Source of the DNA: Cymbomonas tetramitiformis
Taxonomy: Eukaryota > Chlorophyta > Pyramimonadophyceae > Pyramimonadales > Pyramimonadaceae
DNA length: 64,000 bases
Assembly: GCA_001247695.2 (NCBI GenBank)
Contig: LGRX02025776.1
Coordinates: forward strand, 62,001-126,000
Direction of reading: 5' to 3'
Of this stretch, positions 55,480 through 64,000 are shown piece by piece. The notes under the pieces were generated by a model. The model made no database searches. It had not been told where the DNA came from and saw only the letters and a program-made list of their open reading frames with translations. The translations under genes were made by a program, and so were the position numbers. The number at the start of each line of letters is the position of its first letter. The stretch's first letter is position 1.

Positions 55480-58400
55480 ATGTCAACGTTCACACCAACA
55501 ACAACTCCGGGATCCCAACCGCCAACACAAGAACTTCAACCACGTTCTCAACGACGATTATTTACTTCACGACAACCTCTTCCCCCATCTCCAACAAACG
55601 AAGAAATCGCCATCACCATCAACGCCCTGCTTCAAGACCTCCATGCCGTCACCGCCAAAGCGGATGAGCTCTCCACCACCGTCACCTCGCTTGTAGTAGC
55701 ATTTCAGCGCTCATCTGCTCAGTCCGACGAGATCCACGAGAATTACGTCACGAAGGAAGAACTCAACGACGTCAACCAACTCAACGAGACCATCCTCGAC
55801 GACTTAATCAAAGTCCGCGACGAATGCGTCAACGTCACCTCTCTGGCTCGCACTGTTGCGAGTAGAACTACTTCATCTTCGACGCCATCTTCAGTCGTAA
55901 TTACTTCGGACAAGATGTTCGACGCCACCAAGGAATTGGAGACTATTCCAGAGGTTACGCCATTGCAACATCGAGATGGGCGACCACTTCCTCCAACCAA
56001 GATCAAGCACATCATGGACGACAACTCCAGCGCCTTCAACACCCGCTCCACCACTCCTGACGTCACTCCGCTCCTGAAGCAGTTGAAGACCGCCTATTAT
56101 GCCCTCACGGACATTCACGAGCGACAACAACAACGTGAACTCCAATTGAACTTCCTCACCGCGGGCGGCGACATTGTGTTCAAGAAGTTCTGTGAGGCCC
56201 TGACCCGTGTGCTCACCGCCACCCGACCTGGACACGCCCCAGCACTACTTAACCTTCAACACCGACTGAAGGACGAGCCCTACGACGGTATCTCCAATGG
56301 CCTTCTAGCTCAACTTCTACTTGCGGCCACTTGTGGCAACACACAAATTGTGTTGTCACAAATTGTGAAGGACTCCCCCCAGGCTCAGGTGGACGGCAGA
56401 CTGCTTCTACTGCACGTGCACTGCCGCCTGATCACCTACCCCCCCTCCACGGACCACTCCAACCTCACCAAGGCCAAGGCCCTCCGAATCTCTGAGTCCG
56501 AGGACCCCGGCTTGAAGCTGAACACCTTCGCCACCCTCATCGGCAACCACAGGCAGCTTCACCCCGCCTTCTCTGGACAGCAGGAGCAGGAGGTCCTCAT
56601 CGACATCTTACGGGCCTCCCAGGACACGGCCGAGCACCTCTTTGACATCCCCCTGTACTTCGATGTCATCCGCACCTACGAGGAGAACAACCGCATGACC
56701 TCCTCTGGCTTCCCCGGTGGTCTTCAGAAGTTCATTGAGGCCATCGGTAATGTGTGGTACACCCGGGGCTCTGCCCACCATTCCCAGCTCCCTGGCTCTT
56801 CATCCCGCCCCCGAGCTGCCTCCATGACGGGGGAAGTCCGTGAGGGAGGGCGGGGCTCGGCTGACACCACCAAGCCGAAGGAGAAGCACCCTAATGGCAA
56901 GGGCGGCAAGGGGGGCAAGGGTGGCAAGGGTACGCACCCTCGGGCCACCACACCACCTCCATCCAGGCCCCGATCACCACTACGGGGCGGCACCAGAGCT
57001 ACCTTCATTGAGCACGAGAGGGCCCTGTACAAGGCCTCCAAGCTCAAGCACGCCGGCTCCACCAACAAGGACTCCACCCCCTCTGGCACCTGGGACAACT
57101 TCAAGTTCACCCCCTCCGACCCCAGTGACAAGTCCATCGGCCACCCCTGCCGCTCCTGCAAGTACAAGTACAACAAGACCGTCACCCACTCCCTCGGCAG
57201 GTTCGGCTGCCCCTGCACACTGGCTGAGAAGGCCGACATGTGGGTCAAAGCCGGCCCCCCTCCATCTGTGAACCATGTCTCTGCCCCCCGTCCCTCCACA
57301 CCCGCACCCCCTGCCACCCCCACCGCACCCCCTGCCACCCCCACCTCACCCCCACCGACAGGTGCATCCCAGCCAGCATCCGCACAGCTCTCAGCAGGAG
57401 AGGTTGCACAGCTCAGAGCAGCCACCCCTTCGCCACCCCCCCCCAACCGCTCTGAGTTTCACCATCCAGCTAAGGCAGTCAGCTTCCAGGCAGACCAGGA
57501 GGATGATGAGACTGAGTGGCCCGCCCTCACCAGTAAGCCCTGGATCCCTCAGTTCTCTGGCCCCTCACCTCACCCAACCCCCTCGGCTTCGGCCAACCAC
57601 TTCTCCCCCAATCCCTTCAGCTCCCTCTCCCCCTCCGCCTCTCCACCCGACACCCAGTTCACCTTCCCCCAGCTGGAGCCCACCGCCCTCTTTGCATTCA
57701 GATATTTTGACACCGTCACGGCTACTGACTTGAGAGAGGACCCGGACCACGAGGACCCGGCTTGGGAGAGGACAAAGCGGCAGAGGAAGCGGGACAAGGA
57801 GAAGCAGAAGAAGGCCATTCAGCAGCAGCAGAAGCTTCAGCGGCAGCACCAGGTAGCTGAATCACTGGCTTCGGCCAACAGCACCGCCACCGCCCCAGTC
57901 CAGACAGACATCACCGTGGACTGCAACACCCAGTGCCCTGTGCCCTACCTGACTGACCTCTTGACCGGCAGCACCTCAGTGGCCTCCACCATCTCCGAGG
58001 ACACTCTGGACACTGCCTCCGAGGACACTCTGGACACTGCCTCCGAGGACACTCTGGACACTGCCACCGAGGACACTCCGGACACTGCCACCACCCCTCC
58101 CACCTCCACCGCTCCCCTCCCACCACCATCACCACCCCCCGACTGCCACCAGCCTGAGCCTCGGGCCATTGGTATCCCCCCAGCCACCACAATTGCACCT
58201 GACACTGCATGCATTCATATTGCAGTGCCTGGGATGGGGATGCATTGGGAGGGCACGCATACGGACCCAGTTCACATTGCTGCCGTACACACCGCCACAC
58301 CACAGCCTGGCTGTAACACTCCCTCAGTCACACGCACCCTGGTAGCCATTGCCATGCACTGGATCTCCTTCCACGTTGCTGTGCTCCTCGCACTTTTGCA

Positions 58401-59406
58401 CATAACACTGACATACACATTCTATATGTCACCTCGGCCGGCTATCACCTTCTCACAGCCGGCCTATGCCAGTGCCACGGCACCGGCCAATGCCTCACCT
58501 CAGCCGGCCTCCGCCAGTGCTAAGGCACCGGCCAACCACACACCACATTTGCCCTCCGGTGGTGTCACCGCAGCTCCCACCACACTCTGTGAGCCTGCAG
58601 CTGCCTCCACACCGCCCCTGGGACACAGTGCCGATGAGGCGCTTGTGGGCACGCCCACCGATCACACCGTCTGTACTGACGGTGCAACCACCGCTGACAC
58701 CCCTACATCTCTCAGCACAGCTCTCGGGGCCGACACTACAGTGGCCTCCGAGCAACCGCCTACACTCGGTGCCCCTGACAGCTCCCTAGCCCCCTTGGAG
58801 TGTACATACCCCGGGCTTGAGGGTATTGGCCGGTGGGCCGATGTCTCCGACTCAGGCTCCGAGTCAGACACCGAGGGCTATCCGCCCCAACACACACCTC
58901 CTTCTCCTCCTCCTCCTCCCGTATCCGACACTGACGGTACGGTGCCTGCTCAGCCCACTGCCGATAGGGCAACTACACGGGCTACAGCGGGCACCCTGCC
59001 TGCATTGGTGGACACTGACCGGCTGGCTGCTACCTCAGACACACACATGCAGCCCCCGGTCCCGTCCACAGTGCAGGCCTGTGCCGTCACACCGGATTTC
59101 CAGTTCCCTCCTATCCCTGAATCTCAGGAGGACACCTCGGAGACCACTACTAAGTGGAAGCAGTTCATGGCAGACACCCCGATCCGCACTGACACACCTC
59201 GGCCACGGCCAGACAGCTCACCCTCCCCAGAGCACTCTCAGTGGGATTTCTCAGTTGTGCCATCTCCCTCCTTCCAACAGCTTAATCAGTTCCTGGAGAA
59301 CTACACTCTGACTCACCCCTCATATTGCACCAGTGACCCTAATGAGGATTGGGCCCAGTTTGAGGTCCTTGATGACCACCATTTGGGCCCCTGGGGTCAG
59401 CATTGA
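55480..59406 (+). CDS. C2 gag ORF
   Basis: 1,308 codons from ATG 55480 to TGA 59404-59406. The N-terminus is Thr/Pro-rich, then a helical capsid-like region (about residues 200-430), a Gly/Lys tract GKGGKGGKGGKG and a Cys/His motif CRSCKYKYNKTVTHSLGRFG ending CPC, probably the zinc-binding part. A long Pro/Ser/Thr linker follows, with a Lys/Gln-rich coiled segment (KRQRKRDKEKQKKAIQQQQK) and four SEDTLDTA-type repeats (57,998-58,090). One strong hydrophobic segment, HWISFHVAVLLALLHITLTY, lies at about residues 960-980. The rest is Pro/Thr-rich to the stop. The hydrophobic segment matches the position of those in C1, just ahead of the protease. Confidence 0.85.
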   Translation: MSTFTPTTTPGSQPPTQELQPRSQRRLFTSRQPLPPSPTNEEIAITINALLQDLHAVTAKADELSTTVTSLVVAFQRSSAQSDEIHENYVTKEELNDVNQLNETILDDLIKVRDECVNVTSLARTVASRTTSSSTPSSVVITSDKMFDATKELETIPEVTPLQHRDGRPLPPTKIKHIMDDNSSAFNTRSTTPDVTPLLKQLKTAYYALTDIHERQQQRELQLNFLTAGGDIVFKKFCEALTRVLTATRPGHAPALLNLQHRLKDEPYDGISNGLLAQLLLAATCGNTQIVLSQIVKDSPQAQVDGRLLLLHVHCRLITYPPSTDHSNLTKAKALRISESEDPGLKLNTFATLIGNHRQLHPAFSGQQEQEVLIDILRASQDTAEHLFDIPLYFDVIRTYEENNRMTSSGFPGGLQKFIEAIGNVWYTRGSAHHSQLPGSSSRPRAASMTGEVREGGRGSADTTKPKEKHPNGKGGKGGKGGKGTHPRATTPPPSRPRSPLRGGTRATFIEHERALYKASKLKHAGSTNKDSTPSGTWDNFKFTPSDPSDKSIGHPCRSCKYKYNKTVTHSLGRFGCPCTLAEKADMWVKAGPPPSVNHVSAPRPSTPAPPATPTAPPATPTSPPPTGASQPASAQLSAGEVAQLRAATPSPPPPNRSEFHHPAKAVSFQADQEDDETEWPALTSKPWIPQFSGPSPHPTPSASANHFSPNPFSSLSPSASPPDTQFTFPQLEPTALFAFRYFDTVTATDLREDPDHEDPAWERTKRQRKRDKEKQKKAIQQQQKLQRQHQVAESLASANSTATAPVQTDITVDCNTQCPVPYLTDLLTGSTSVASTISEDTLDTASEDTLDTASEDTLDTATEDTPDTATTPPTSTAPLPPPSPPPDCHQPEPRAIGIPPATTIAPDTACIHIAVPGMGMHWEGTHTDPVHIAAVHTATPQPGCNTPSVTRTLVAIAMHWISFHVAVLLALLHITLTYTFYMSPRPAITFSQPAYASATAPANASPQPASASAKAPANHTPHLPSGGVTAAPTTLCEPAAASTPPLGHSADEALVGTPTDHTVCTDGATTADTPTSLSTALGADTTVASEQPPTLGAPDSSLAPLECTYPGLEGIGRWADVSDSGSESDTEGYPPQHTPPSPPPPPVSDTDGTVPAQPTADRATTRATAGTLPALVDTDRLAATSDTHMQPPVPSTVQACAVTPDFQFPPIPESQEDTSETTTKWKQFMADTPIRTDTPRPRPDSSPSPEHSQWDFSVVPSPSFQQLNQFLENYTLTHPSYCTSDPNEDWAQFEVLDDHHLGPWGQH

Positions 59407-62400
59407 GATCTACGACCCTGCGGTTGCAGCGCCGTGGGGAGAGACCTCAGCTGCACCGACAGTGCCCCGCACTGTCCCCACGGCACACCGGTCTTCCTCC
59501 CCCTGCTTGGGAAAGGCCGCCGTGCCTCCAACACGCACGGACACCTCCTTGTAGATTCAGGAGCCTCACATCTCCTCCTGAACAACAGGGAGCTCTTCAC
59601 TGAGTTGTCCCCGTGCACCTCCAGCATGACCACAGCCTCGGATCAGCATTACAAGCCTCACAGTGTCGGCACAGCCTCCATTGATTTCCAGTACACCGAC
59701 GGCACTTGGATCACACTCCCCTTCCTCCAAGCCTTCTATGATCCAAATGCCCCAAACCTCCTCTCAGTCCGCCAGATGCTCAGACACGGGGCCCGCTCCC
59801 CTGACTTCATCGACCTCACATGGCACCACGGTGCTTCTCTCTTTGACCTCTATGACACTGGCAGAGACTATGTTGTACACCCCAGCAGCTGGCGAGCCAC
59901 CCCATCTGCCCACTCCATAGCACAGAGGAGACCCCTCCTGCAGCCTGCCCCTTCGGAGCTTGCAGAGAAGGGCACAGTCGACTGGATGGTTGCTAGGTCC
60001 GCCTACAGAGAGTTTGCTCAGCACAGTCCACATGGCTATTGTGACACAGACCTCTACACGGACGGCATCCCCTACCCACGGGGTAACACACAGTGCCAGC
60101 ACTACTACTCCCTCGAGGACCCTGCTGAGGATCATGTCTGGTGCGGGCGCTCTTTCTGGGCCAACCCGCCCTTCATCAACTCCATCATCCAAAGGATGTT
60201 GATGAAGATGCTAGAGGACTTCTGGTTAGACCCTAATAACACCTCATACACGGTGTGTCTTCGGAAGTCACCATCTGCAGCCTGGTGGCCACTCACCTAT
60301 CACTTTCAGGAGATAGCCACCATCCCAGCAGGCACACCCGGCTTCTTCTCCCGCCCTCGAGCTGGTACCTACTCCCCCCAGGACCTCACAGATGCAGGAG
60401 AGGAGGGCGGTGCTGACCGTGTCTTCATCCAGGGGGCCCCGTTCGACACCATCATCCTTTTCAAGGATGCCACCACAGTCCCCAGGATTGACCCTCATCA
60501 GTACCTCCATGCCTGTCTGGGCCACTACTCACACCAGTACATTGCTCACCTCTTCTCACAGGGGCTTCAGTTTGCAGTGCCCAGACGACACCTCTCCATG
60601 AAGACACTCAGGACTATCCTGTCAGGCTACGGGTGTGCTCATTGCAACACCTGGAATGCCAAGCGCCCAGGACCCTTTAATGTATTTGACAGAGCCAACC
60701 GCACACCACCTCCGGCTTTGCCAGCCAGCCACCGGCCTGTCAAATGGGAACAGTCCAGGCCATTTCAGCACATATTTGCTGACATTTGGGGCCCATGCAA
60801 ACCCCCTGGCTACGACGAGTCAGTCTTCATCAGTGCCTTTAAGTGCCCCGTCACTAAAAAGGCCTTCGGGTATGCCTCACCTTCTAAGGGAGGCCAACAC
60901 TTCCACCTCCAGATTGTCCTTGATGACATTCAGTCCCACGGCTTCACACCAGAGACCATCACATTCCACACAGACTGTGCCACAGAGTACACATCGGAGG
61001 AGATGAAGACACTCCTCCGACAGTACCGCATGCGTCATGAGACCGGTCCGCCATACATGCACGAGTTCCAGGCTCAGATTGAGGTGCTCTGGAGAGACAT
61101 GCAGAAGATCATGAACAGCACCATGCGCACATATGATGCCCCGCTGTACACATGGCCTCTTGCTGCACTCCATGCCATTAACACAGTCCTCAATGTCATG
61201 CCTAACAAGCACATTGGGATGGACACACCTCACCTCAGATACACTGGCCGTCACTTCGACTACACCGAGCTCCGGCCCTTCTGGTCCGAGTGCAATGTCT
61301 GGCAGGACCCCGCACAGCGCTCTAAGGCAGGAGCTAAAGCTGACACTTCGGCTAAGCTACAGCCTAAGAGCAAGCCCTACCGCTATGTCGGGAATCTCAC
61401 ACCTGGCAACTATCTATGCCTTGACACAGTGAAAGGAAAACTCAAGGCTCTCTCTAGGCCTACGTTTGTCACTGACCCTGCTCTCATGGCTAAGACACTT
61501 GCCAACACACACAACACTCTGGTTGATCCCGCCTCCACAGCTATCTTCACAAAGAAGCTGTACCCCATCCGACGCCCCGCAGCCCTCTCCTCCCCCGACA
61601 TCCTCCAGCTTGCATGCAGCACCCACGAGTCAGAGACCTTTGCCTATGTCAAGGTCCAGTGTGCTAAACTCAAACATCCAGTCTGGGTAAAGCTCATACA
61701 CTATCTCCAGCTGGTCAAAAGCCACTATGCCACTCTCATCAGCTTTCTCAAGCACAGACACAAACATGGGGCACCTAATGTCTTTTACCCGTGTTTTGCT
61801 ATGTGCTCGGCTAAGCCAGTTGACCGACAGAAGTATCACCCTGCAGTCATCGTGTCTGTAGACCATAAGCCTCAGGTCCAGCACAGATACCAGGTGTACT
61901 TCGACTCTGCTGACTCACACTCCACCCAGTATGCAGACACCGATGCTGTCATCATCTCCCCAGACCAGAAGGCCATGCTCCTTGCCCTCAGGGATGCAGA
62001 CTCGGACCCCGCAGACTTCCCGAGTGATGCCTTCATGGACGAGCCAGACCCTGCCACATACAGACAGGCTCGGCTCAGCCCTAATTGGAGACAGTGGCAC
62101 AAAGCCATTCAGTCAGAGATCGACGGCATACTTCAGCCAGACAGGGCCGATCCAGTCACCGCCTTCCCTCCAGGCTCCACCGTCCTCCCCAGTAAGTTTG
62201 TCTTTAAGCTCAAGAAGCTGACAGACGGCTCCCTTGATAAGTTCAAGGCCAGATGCACCACCAGAGGAGACATGGACCGTACCTTCTATGAGGAGGCGGA
62301 GACCTTTGCCCCTACACCTCCTCAGCTCACCACCTTCAGACTCCTACTAGCGCTCTGCCTAAAGCACAGACTCATGCCATACCACTATGATGTCTCTCAG

Positions 62401-63798
62401 GCTTTCCTCCAGGCTCTAATACCTGAGGATGAGCGGTACTATGTCAGGTTTCCGAAGGGGTACATTCATCCCAAAGGATATGTAGGTGCCTATATGAAGA
62501 AGGCACTCTACGGACATCGGACCTCAGGCAGACTCTGGTCAGAGACCGCACACAGATTCATGACAGACCGCTACCCTACACTCAGCAGGTCCACATATGA
62601 TGAGTGCCTATACATCGGCTGGATTGACACTCAGCTCTTCATAGTCCTCATCTATGTTGATGACTTCATTGTGGCTTGTGCCGATGAGCTGTCCAGAGCC
62701 CGCTTTCACACTGACATCATGTCCACATTTCAGGCCACCTACTCTGGTGTCCTCAACCAGTTCCTCCAGCTCAGAGTTGATGTTCAGACTGAGACACTTC
62801 CTACAGGAGAGTCATACCCGACCAGGATTGAGCTTTCACACGAGCGGAGCATCACAGATCTGTGTGCTAAGTTCAGCATAAACACGGATAAGCAGCCACC
62901 TCGATCACCGATGACAGAGGGTCTCTCCCTCCCCATTCCCTCACCTGATACCATTGACAGGTCCATTGAGACACCCCTCAGATCCTTGATCTACTCTCTG
63001 CTCTGGTTAGCCAGGACAGTCAGACCCGACATATATTACCACGTCACATATCTGGCTCAGTTCTGCCACCAGCCCACAGTTGAAGCCCTCACCGCTGCCA
63101 AACGGATTCTACACTATGCCTATTCCACCAGGGACTACACACTTGCTATGGCTATTGACTCTGCAGCACCCCAGCTCACCGCATTTTGTGACTCAGACCA
63201 TGCAGGAGACACTGCCACACGGAACTCAGTTTCCGGCTACTGTCTCTACTTTCACGGTATGCTCATTGACTGGTGGTCAAAGAAGCAGAAGTCATGCACT
63301 GCCCTTCACTCTACAGAGGCAGAGTATGTTGCCATGTCAGAGGCATGCACCTCCGCCCTGGCCATCTATAACACACTGACAGAGTTCTTTCCCTCAGATG
63401 AGCTCATCACCATCAATGTAGACAACTCAGCAGTTCAGACTCTAGTCACTCAGCGGGCACTCTCTTCTAAGCTCAAACACATTGCGGTTCGGTACCACGC
63501 GGTTAGGAACTGGTGTCAGGGGCCCCTCAGGAAGTTTACACCGGTCTGGATTCCGACTGATGACAATCAGTCTGACATTTTCACAAAAGCCCTTCCTATC
63601 ACCAAACACGGGGTTCCCATTATTGACAAGTTCACTGCCCGCCTATTGGATATTAAGGACCGGCGTGTTAAGCTGGTTGAGAAGCTACGAGCAGCTGAAG
63701 CACAGCAGCTACATGCCCAGCAGCAACAACTACAACAACAGCAACGACAGGATGAGATTGTCCTAGCATCACTGCAGCGGCAGAACTTGATAGGGTGA
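59407..63798 (+). CDS. C2 pol: protease, methyltransferase-like, integrase, reverse transcriptase, RNase H
   Basis: Same frame as gag after a single TGA. The first strong start-like codon is GTG 59434, so expression probably needs readthrough of the TGA or the stop is a mutation. Counting from 59434: protease LLVDSGASHLLL (41-45); a segment with YCDTDLY, QHYYSLEDPAED and FWANPPFINSI (NPPF at 244-247) resembling Dam-type amino-methyltransferases; a GAG-pre-integrase zinc region (HACLGHYSHQ..CAHC); integrase Asp450, Asp514 and Glu550 (DD35E); reverse transcriptase with LIYVDDFIVA (1074-1077); RNase H with FCDSDHAGDTATRNS and STEAEYVAMSE. A Gln-rich tail closes it. All catalytic residues look intact. 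Confidence 0.9.
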   Translation, partial: DLRPCGCSAVGRDLSCTDSAPHCPHGTPVFLPLLGKGRRASNTHGHLLVDSGASHLLLNNRELFTELSPCTSSMTTASDQHYKPHSVGTASIDFQYTDGTWITLPFLQAFYDPNAPNLLSVRQMLRHGARSPDFIDLTWHHGASLFDLYDTGRDYVVHPSSWRATPSAHSIAQRRPLLQPAPSELAEKGTVDWMVARSAYREFAQHSPHGYCDTDLYTDGIPYPRGNTQCQHYYSLEDPAEDHVWCGRSFWANPPFINSIIQRMLMKMLEDFWLDPNNTSYTVCLRKSPSAAWWPLTYHFQEIATIPAGTPGFFSRPRAGTYSPQDLTDAGEEGGADRVFIQGAPFDTIILFKDATTVPRIDPHQYLHACLGHYSHQYIAHLFSQGLQFAVPRRHLSMKTLRTILSGYGCAHCNTWNAKRPGPFNVFDRANRTPPPALPASHRPVKWEQSRPFQHIFADIWGPCKPPGYDESVFISAFKCPVTKKAFGYASPSKGGQHFHLQIVLDDIQSHGFTPETITFHTDCATEYTSEEMKTLLRQYRMRHETGPPYMHEFQAQIEVLWRDMQKIMNSTMRTYDAPLYTWPLAALHAINTVLNVMPNKHIGMDTPHLRYTGRHFDYTELRPFWSECNVWQDPAQRSKAGAKADTSAKLQPKSKPYRYVGNLTPGNYLCLDTVKGKLKALSRPTFVTDPALMAKTLANTHNTLVDPASTAIFTKKLYPIRRPAALSSPDILQLACSTHESETFAYVKVQCAKLKHPVWVKLIHYLQLVKSHYATLISFLKHRHKHGAPNVFYPCFAMCSAKPVDRQKYHPAVIVSVDHKPQVQHRYQVYFDSADSHSTQYADTDAVIISPDQKAMLLALRDADSDPADFPSDAFMDEPDPATYRQARLSPNWRQWHKAIQSEIDGILQPDRADPVTAFPPGSTVLPSKFVFKLKKLTDGSLDKFKARCTTRGDMDRTFYEEAETFAPTPPQLTTFRLLLALCLKHRLMPYHYDVSQAFLQALIPEDERYYVRFPKGYIHPKGYVGAYMKKALYGHRTSGRLWSETAHRFMTDRYPTLSRSTYDECLYIGWIDTQLFIVLIYVDDFIVACADELSRARFHTDIMSTFQATYSGVLNQFLQLRVDVQTETLPTGESYPTRIELSHERSITDLCAKFSINTDKQPPRSPMTEGLSLPIPSPDTIDRSIETPLRSLIYSLLWLARTVRPDIYYHVTYLAQFCHQPTVEALTAAKRILHYAYSTRDYTLAMAIDSAAPQLTAFCDSDHAGDTATRNSVSGYCLYFHGMLIDWWSKKQKSCTALHSTEAEYVAMSEACTSALAIYNTLTEFFPSDELITINVDNSAVQTLVTQRALSSKLKHIAVRYHAVRNWCQGPLRKFTPVWIPTDDNQSDIFTKALPITKHGVPIIDKFTARLLDIKDRRVKLVEKLRAAEAQQLHAQQQQLQQQQRQDEIVLASLQRQNLIG

Positions 63799-63979
63799 CC
63801 CGAGGCGAGGGAAGGTGGGCCTCTGCGAGCATGTCTATTTCTAAAGACCCGGAGGCACCAATAGGACCAGTTCTTGCCAATGCAAATGCCTGATATATGC
63901 TTGCTCCGTTCTTCGAGTATTATGATATTTGCTTACATTACCATGCCACTGCCACACACATCCACAGAATGTGGTGGTG

Positions 63980-64000
63980 TCACGGGGGACTAGATATACC
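63980..64000 (+). repeat. Start of the 3' LTR of C2
   Basis: 21 bases identical to the start of the left LTR at 54750-54770. The rest lies beyond the window. Confidence 0.8.

Larger units (their letters stand above)
54750..64000 (+). mobile_element. Copia element C2 (right LTR cut by the window end)
   Basis: TCACGGGGGACTAGATATAC at 54750 recurs at 63980 up to the window end (21 identical bases), marking the starts of the two LTRs. The bases just before differ (CA left, TG right), so the exact LTR edge is uncertain. GTGGTGGTG before the right LTR is a candidate polypurine tract, like that of C1. Gag (55480-59406) and pol (59407-63798) are long and in the same frame with one TGA between. The order protease, methyltransferase-like segment, integrase, reverse transcriptase, RNase H is copia-type. 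It looks recent and possibly functional. Confidence 0.9.

Overview
This window looks like transposon-dense nuclear DNA of a eukaryote. It has GT-AG introns of about 80-550 bp, LTR retrotransposons of the Ty1/copia type, DNA transposons nested in one another, minisatellites and two N gaps. There is no bacterial operon structure. I cannot name the organism. The one host-like enzyme (a GT71-type mannosyltransferase) together with the element mix suggests an alga or another protist, but that is inference.

Layout. 1-4.67 kb: degenerate intergenic DNA with a small inverted-repeat element, a GC-rich minisatellite and an old dispersed repeat. 4,673-16,403: a DNA transposon (element 1) with long inverted ends and a 4-bp target duplication (AGAT). 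It carries two divergent genes, a DDE-like transposase (plus) and a zinc-finger / coiled-coil / Gln-rich accessory protein (minus). Between their 5' ends are six 104-bp repeats, most holding a CRE-like site, a TATA-like box and a hairpin. A 1.67-kb hAT element (8-bp duplication) has split the accessory gene, and a 539-bp TTAA-flanked MITE sits upstream of the transposase. 16.4-19.4 kb: a minus-strand ORF and a broken gag-like gene.

About 20.7-30.2 kb: a second DNA transposon (element 2), again with two divergent genes. The minus gene is a transposase-like protein of a DUF7869-like type. The plus gene ends in an amino-methyltransferase-like domain. The first recognisable intron of each gene holds a tandem array of the same 20-bp perfect palindrome in otherwise unrelated repeat units (9 x 69 bp and 8 x 67 bp). 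This is the most unusual structure in the window.

30.2-34.9 kb: tandem and dispersed repeats, an N gap, and a 1.8-kb inverted-repeat element abutting the gap. 34.9-38.5 kb: the only host-like genes, a six-exon GT71 mannosyltransferase (minus) and a possible two-exon small gene (plus). 41,499-50,996: copia element C1 with two 294-bp LTRs differing at one base and a CCCAA duplication, but with frame breaks in pol. 51.0-54.7 kb: microsatellites and short repeats. 54,750-64,000: copia element C2, with gag and pol long and open in the same frame and separated by one TGA; the window ends about 21 bp into its right LTR.

Three elements (element 2, C1, C2) encode a methyltransferase-like segment, intact-looking in C2 and altered in the other two. 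Several frame breaks fall in homopolymer runs, so some apparent decay could be consensus error.
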